From the NCBI GenBank assembly GCA_031213475.1, contig JARUPZ010000007.1, positions 4,893,586 through 4,957,585 on the forward strand: a DNA stretch of 64,000 bases, in the 5' to 3' direction. The stretch is from Nereocystis luetkeana. Lineage: Eukaryota > Sar > Phaeophyceae > Laminariales > Laminariaceae. Positions within the stretch are counted from its first letter, which is position 1; every line of letters starts with the position of its first letter. Under the pieces are notes generated by a model. That model was not told the DNA's origin. It ran no database searches and saw only the letters and a program-made list of their open reading frames with translations. Shown here one piece after another: positions 62,701-64,000 of the stretch. A program made the translations under genes and the position numbers.

Positions 62701-63715
62701 CTTGTGACTCAGAATTGCGGGAAAATTGCATGCGTCACTACGTAGCGGGGTACATAAGTCACGTCCCACCCATTATTTTGTACGACGAGTATTAATACCC
62801 CGTATTACTGCTGCACTGGCTGAAAGAACCTCGAGTCTCTGCCAAGCACAGGCCCAATAGAGCCAGAGTCTTACCAAGCACAGCATTCAAGCACTGGTCA
62901 GTGACATAGGGTTAGGGTTCGGGTTAGAGCTAACGTCGGTGGATCGGCTTTGGGCTTCAAACATGGCAGTACTGCAGTAGTACAGTAATAGCAGTACATA
63001 TTGAAGGGTGGGGCGTGGCTTACTATAATCGCCACCCGCGGCGCATATATATATTTCTCCCTAGAATTGCCCCCAGCAGGGGCTTTCAATAGAGTCAACC
63101 GGGCTACATATCATATGAATAGATTGCCTGTGTACCCGCCATCAAGAACGTAAACAACACAACCGCGACGCACAACATCACGCAGCTGTATATATACCTG
63201 GCATGCAGCAAGGCTGAGGGTCACACTCACTCACGGCTGTGGGACTTTGACACGTATTACAACAACAAAAAAACCCCAGCAGATCCAAGACACGGCACGC
63301 ACCCTGCCCTCCCCGCCTCGCTTCATCGAAGCCTCTCCCCGCCCACCGGAAAATAAATAAATTCATTGGGGCTGTCATCCATATCCAAGAAAATCCGCAT
63401 CTGAAGCGGAATTTAGTAGGATGCAGCTCGCCCTTCATGCGACCCGTCCCAACATCTCACGGCGCTTCGCGCTTGGTGCAAGCGATGTCTGCCTCATCAG
63501 TGGAAACCCGACGTGCTCCGTCCCGGCATTGTATATGGTCATACACATACGACTACCGCTAGGCATGACATGAGCACCCCCCCCCTCCCTCTCGCTGCTC
63601 GTACCTGGGCTAAGGCTGTGAGCTGCGCCGTCCGGTCCCAGCCATCGGAGCAGTGGACTAGCACCGCCACGCCTCTCTGCAGTTCATCCACAACGAACGC
63701 GGCGCCTTTCATAAT
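53784..63715 (-). CDS. Myotubularin-family phosphoinositide phosphatase, C-terminal part, with predicted C-terminal membrane hairpin
   Basis: Myotubularins remove the 3-phosphate from PI3P and PI(3,5)P2. Seven in-window exons join in phase: 63715-63605, 58978-58820, 57987-57891, 56938-56854, 56191-56000, 54947-54908, 54020-53784 (306 residues). The first holds the catalytic loop HCSDGWDRT with the nucleophilic Cys and Arg of CX5R, so this is the active type. Next come [20 protein letters not shown], the W..FGH block, [13 protein letters not shown] and [16 protein letters not shown], all in family order. After the phosphatase a short helix ([14 protein letters not shown]) leads to 78 residues with two hydrophobic segments (about residues 18-36 and 49-73 of the last exon) and a stop. 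Membrane segments are not usual at this end in the family. The intron after exon 56191-56000 starts GC. The N-terminal half lies beyond 64000. Confidence 0.9.
54332..54416. repeat. Perfect 41-bp tandem duplication
   Basis: Two adjacent, practically identical units of AGAGAC-A8-GAGACGGGCAGACGG followed by GTGGAGAGACAT, in the intron before the last myotubularin exon. The identity suggests a recent duplication. Confidence 0.85.
55135..55247. mobile_element. Foldback MITE family B, best-preserved copy
   Basis: 113 bp with arms of about 30 bp: AACTATTACGGGGACCATAG at the left, and CCATGGTCCCCCGTAATAGTT at the right. AT-rich centre, no coding capacity. It lies in the myotubularin intron between 56000 and 54947. 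Confidence 0.8.
56651..56774. mobile_element. Foldback MITE family B, copy 3
   Basis: Arms GTACTAATACTGGGGGCCAT and ACCATGGTCCCCCGTAATAC are inverted. About 120 bp, ending about 80 bp before the myotubularin exon at 56854. Confidence 0.75.
56968..57096 (-). repeat. Poly-C repeat, truncated copy
   Basis: A minus-orientation copy whose C tail is read as 14 Gs (56968-56981). It ends at the TGCCTGGTCGGTGAAAACCC block. It lies about 30 bp upstream of the myotubularin exon 56938-56854 in the sense of transcription. Confidence 0.8.
57545..57720. repeat. GGGTC-rich ~38-bp repeat array with inverted end
   Basis: Three units contain CACGGGTCGGGTCGGG, a CAGGAG-like step and TTTTCAAAGTA. The array ends in the opposite sense (CTACCCGACCTGACCCGCG), allowing a stem. 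It is intronic. Confidence 0.7.
57723..57820. mobile_element. Foldback MITE family A, copy 3
   Basis: CCCTTTTAGGATCCCAGTCC at the left and CCCCAAAACGGGACTGAAGTC at the right, inverted, directly after the GGGTC array. Confidence 0.7.
59151..59310. mobile_element. Foldback element family D
   Basis: About 160 bp with terminal arms TTAGGGTCGCGATCTTAAAG and, inverted, AAAATCGCGACCCTTAG. An inner inverted pair is also present (CCCGAAATTTCGGTATTTTC and GAAAATACC). It is in the large myotubularin intron, just beyond the exon start at 58978. Confidence 0.65.
59454..59496. repeat. ATGTTGGCCCAACAT palindrome pair
   Basis: GGCCGATGTTGGCCCAACAT occurs twice in tandem, each unit containing a perfect inverted repeat around GGCC. 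Function unknown. Confidence 0.7.
60350..60440. mobile_element. Foldback MITE family A, copy 4
   Basis: TTTTTAGGACCTCAGTCCCG at the left and CGGGACTGCGGTACTAAAGG at the right, inverted, in the large myotubularin intron. Confidence 0.75.
60925..61006 (+). pseudogene. tRNA-like sequence, probably degraded
   Basis: TTCAGTTGGTAGGTGAT resembles a tRNA A-box/D-arm. GCGGGTTCGAGTCTCAC, 37 bases later, resembles a B-box/T-arm at normal spacing. The T stem has a mismatch, and I cannot fold a proper anticodon stem or 5' acceptor strand, so this is likely a pseudo-tRNA or SINE head. Confidence 0.35.
61535..61637 (+). repeat. Long poly-C run followed by short-subfamily poly-C module
   Basis: A run of 23 Cs (61535-61557), then TGCTCCGTCTCAAAAGGGAC through CAAGCAACAAAAACGTACG and ten more Cs. 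It is the clearest case of a module flanked by C runs on both sides. Confidence 0.8.
61884..61980. mobile_element. Foldback element family C, copy 2
   Basis: CATACCACGAAACGCTGTCCGG at the left is matched, inverted, by TTTTCGGACAGGGTGGTA at the right. About 97 bp, intronic. Confidence 0.5.
62907..62925. repeat. Short TTAGGG-like tract
   Basis: AGGGTTAGGGTTCGGGTTAG: about three telomere-like units in the large myotubularin intron. It is too short to be more than suggestive. Confidence 0.4.
63342..63585 (+). repeat. Poly-C-tailed SINE-like repeat, 270-bp form
   Basis: It starts CCCACCGGAAAATAAATAAA and runs through GGCGCTTCGCGCTTGG to GCTCCGTCCCGGCATTG. It lacks the GGGATGCGAGGG step and ends ATGAGCA plus a C run, only about 15 bp past the 3' end of the catalytic myotubularin exon (minus sense). 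Confidence 0.82.
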
Positions 63716-63878
63716 CTGCAACCGCATCGGCAGGGCGGCGGCGGCGACGACAAAGAAGCGGAGCAGACGGGACCACGGCAGGGCACGGGGTGTGGCGGCA
63801 AAGCGATTGATGCACTACTGAATGCAAATTTTCCGACAGCGGTCGGCGAGAACATGGCGACATAGGAGAAAGAGCGGA

Positions 63879-64000
63879 GGGGGGGGGAGGCACTTATGTC
63901 ATGCATGGCTGCAGTCGTACCACCATAGGCCCTGGGGGGGAGGGGGGGGGGGGGCGTACTCATTTGTTGCTTGCCTTAGTCATTTGACCAGTGACCATGC
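63879..64000 (-). repeat. Two poly-C tail modules in tandem, cut by the window end
   Basis: On the minus strand, a tail module ending in a C run (63879-63931) is preceded by a short-subfamily module (GACTAAGGCAAGCAACAAATG, then GAGTACG and C runs at 63934-63955) that continues past 64000. Confidence 0.7.

Noticed and set aside
1-64000. Search for retrovirus-like, LTR or other virus-derived elements
   Set aside because: No reverse transcriptase, integrase, protease, capsid or terminal-repeat pair was recognised anywhere.

Overview
This is a eukaryotic nuclear window. It holds four intron-rich protein genes, three of them recognisable, set in intergenic and intronic DNA full of small repeats. 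Gene style (introns of 0.3-4.6 kb, mixed GC, coding exons of 80-250 bp, Gly/Ser/Gln-rich tails, very frequent poly-C/poly-G runs) and gene content (flagellar-type kinesins plus a myotubularin) suggest a brown alga or related stramenopile, Ectocarpus-like. That taxon is an inference. I see no retrovirus-like, LTR or viral genes.

Layout. (1) 1-2486: no gene recognised; one poly-C-tailed repeat. (2) 2487-16045, minus strand: a complete 17-exon kinesin-2 (KIF3/FLA10 type) heavy-chain gene, about 911 aa, the motor family of anterograde intraflagellar transport. (3) 16046-17957: a 1.9-kb shared upstream region. (4) 17958-38040, plus strand: a kinesin-8 (KIF18/KIF19 type) gene with at least 18 exons and about 1,835 aa, with a Gly-rich N-terminal extension and an 868-residue poly-Gln/Gly-rich tail in one exon. 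The two kinesins are divergently transcribed. (5) 38041-44496: intergenic DNA between convergent genes, with repeats. (6) 44497-52291, minus strand: an unrecognised gene for a coiled-coil/low-complexity protein, 5' end not found. (7) 53784-63715, minus strand: the 3' half of an active-type myotubularin phosphatase gene (CSDGWDRT signature), whose 5' half lies beyond the window. Its predicted C-terminus carries two hydrophobic segments.

Exons were built by hand from homology, splice dinucleotides and reading-phase continuity; every kinesin-2 junction keeps phase. Seven of about 44 inferred introns begin with GC instead of GT, and four of these have strong AG|GCAAGT-like donors. The repeats include a poly-C-tailed, SINE-like family (about 550 bp full length, many 270-bp and 80-bp versions, at least 20 pieces), four foldback/MITE-like families, several minisatellites, and an over-represented 9-mer (TACCTGGTA or its complement) seen 18 times.

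The kinesin-2/kinesin-8 pair could be co-regulated for flagellar assembly and length control. The myotubularin is a phosphoinositide 3-phosphatase family member acting on membranes. No functional link between it and the kinesins is shown here.
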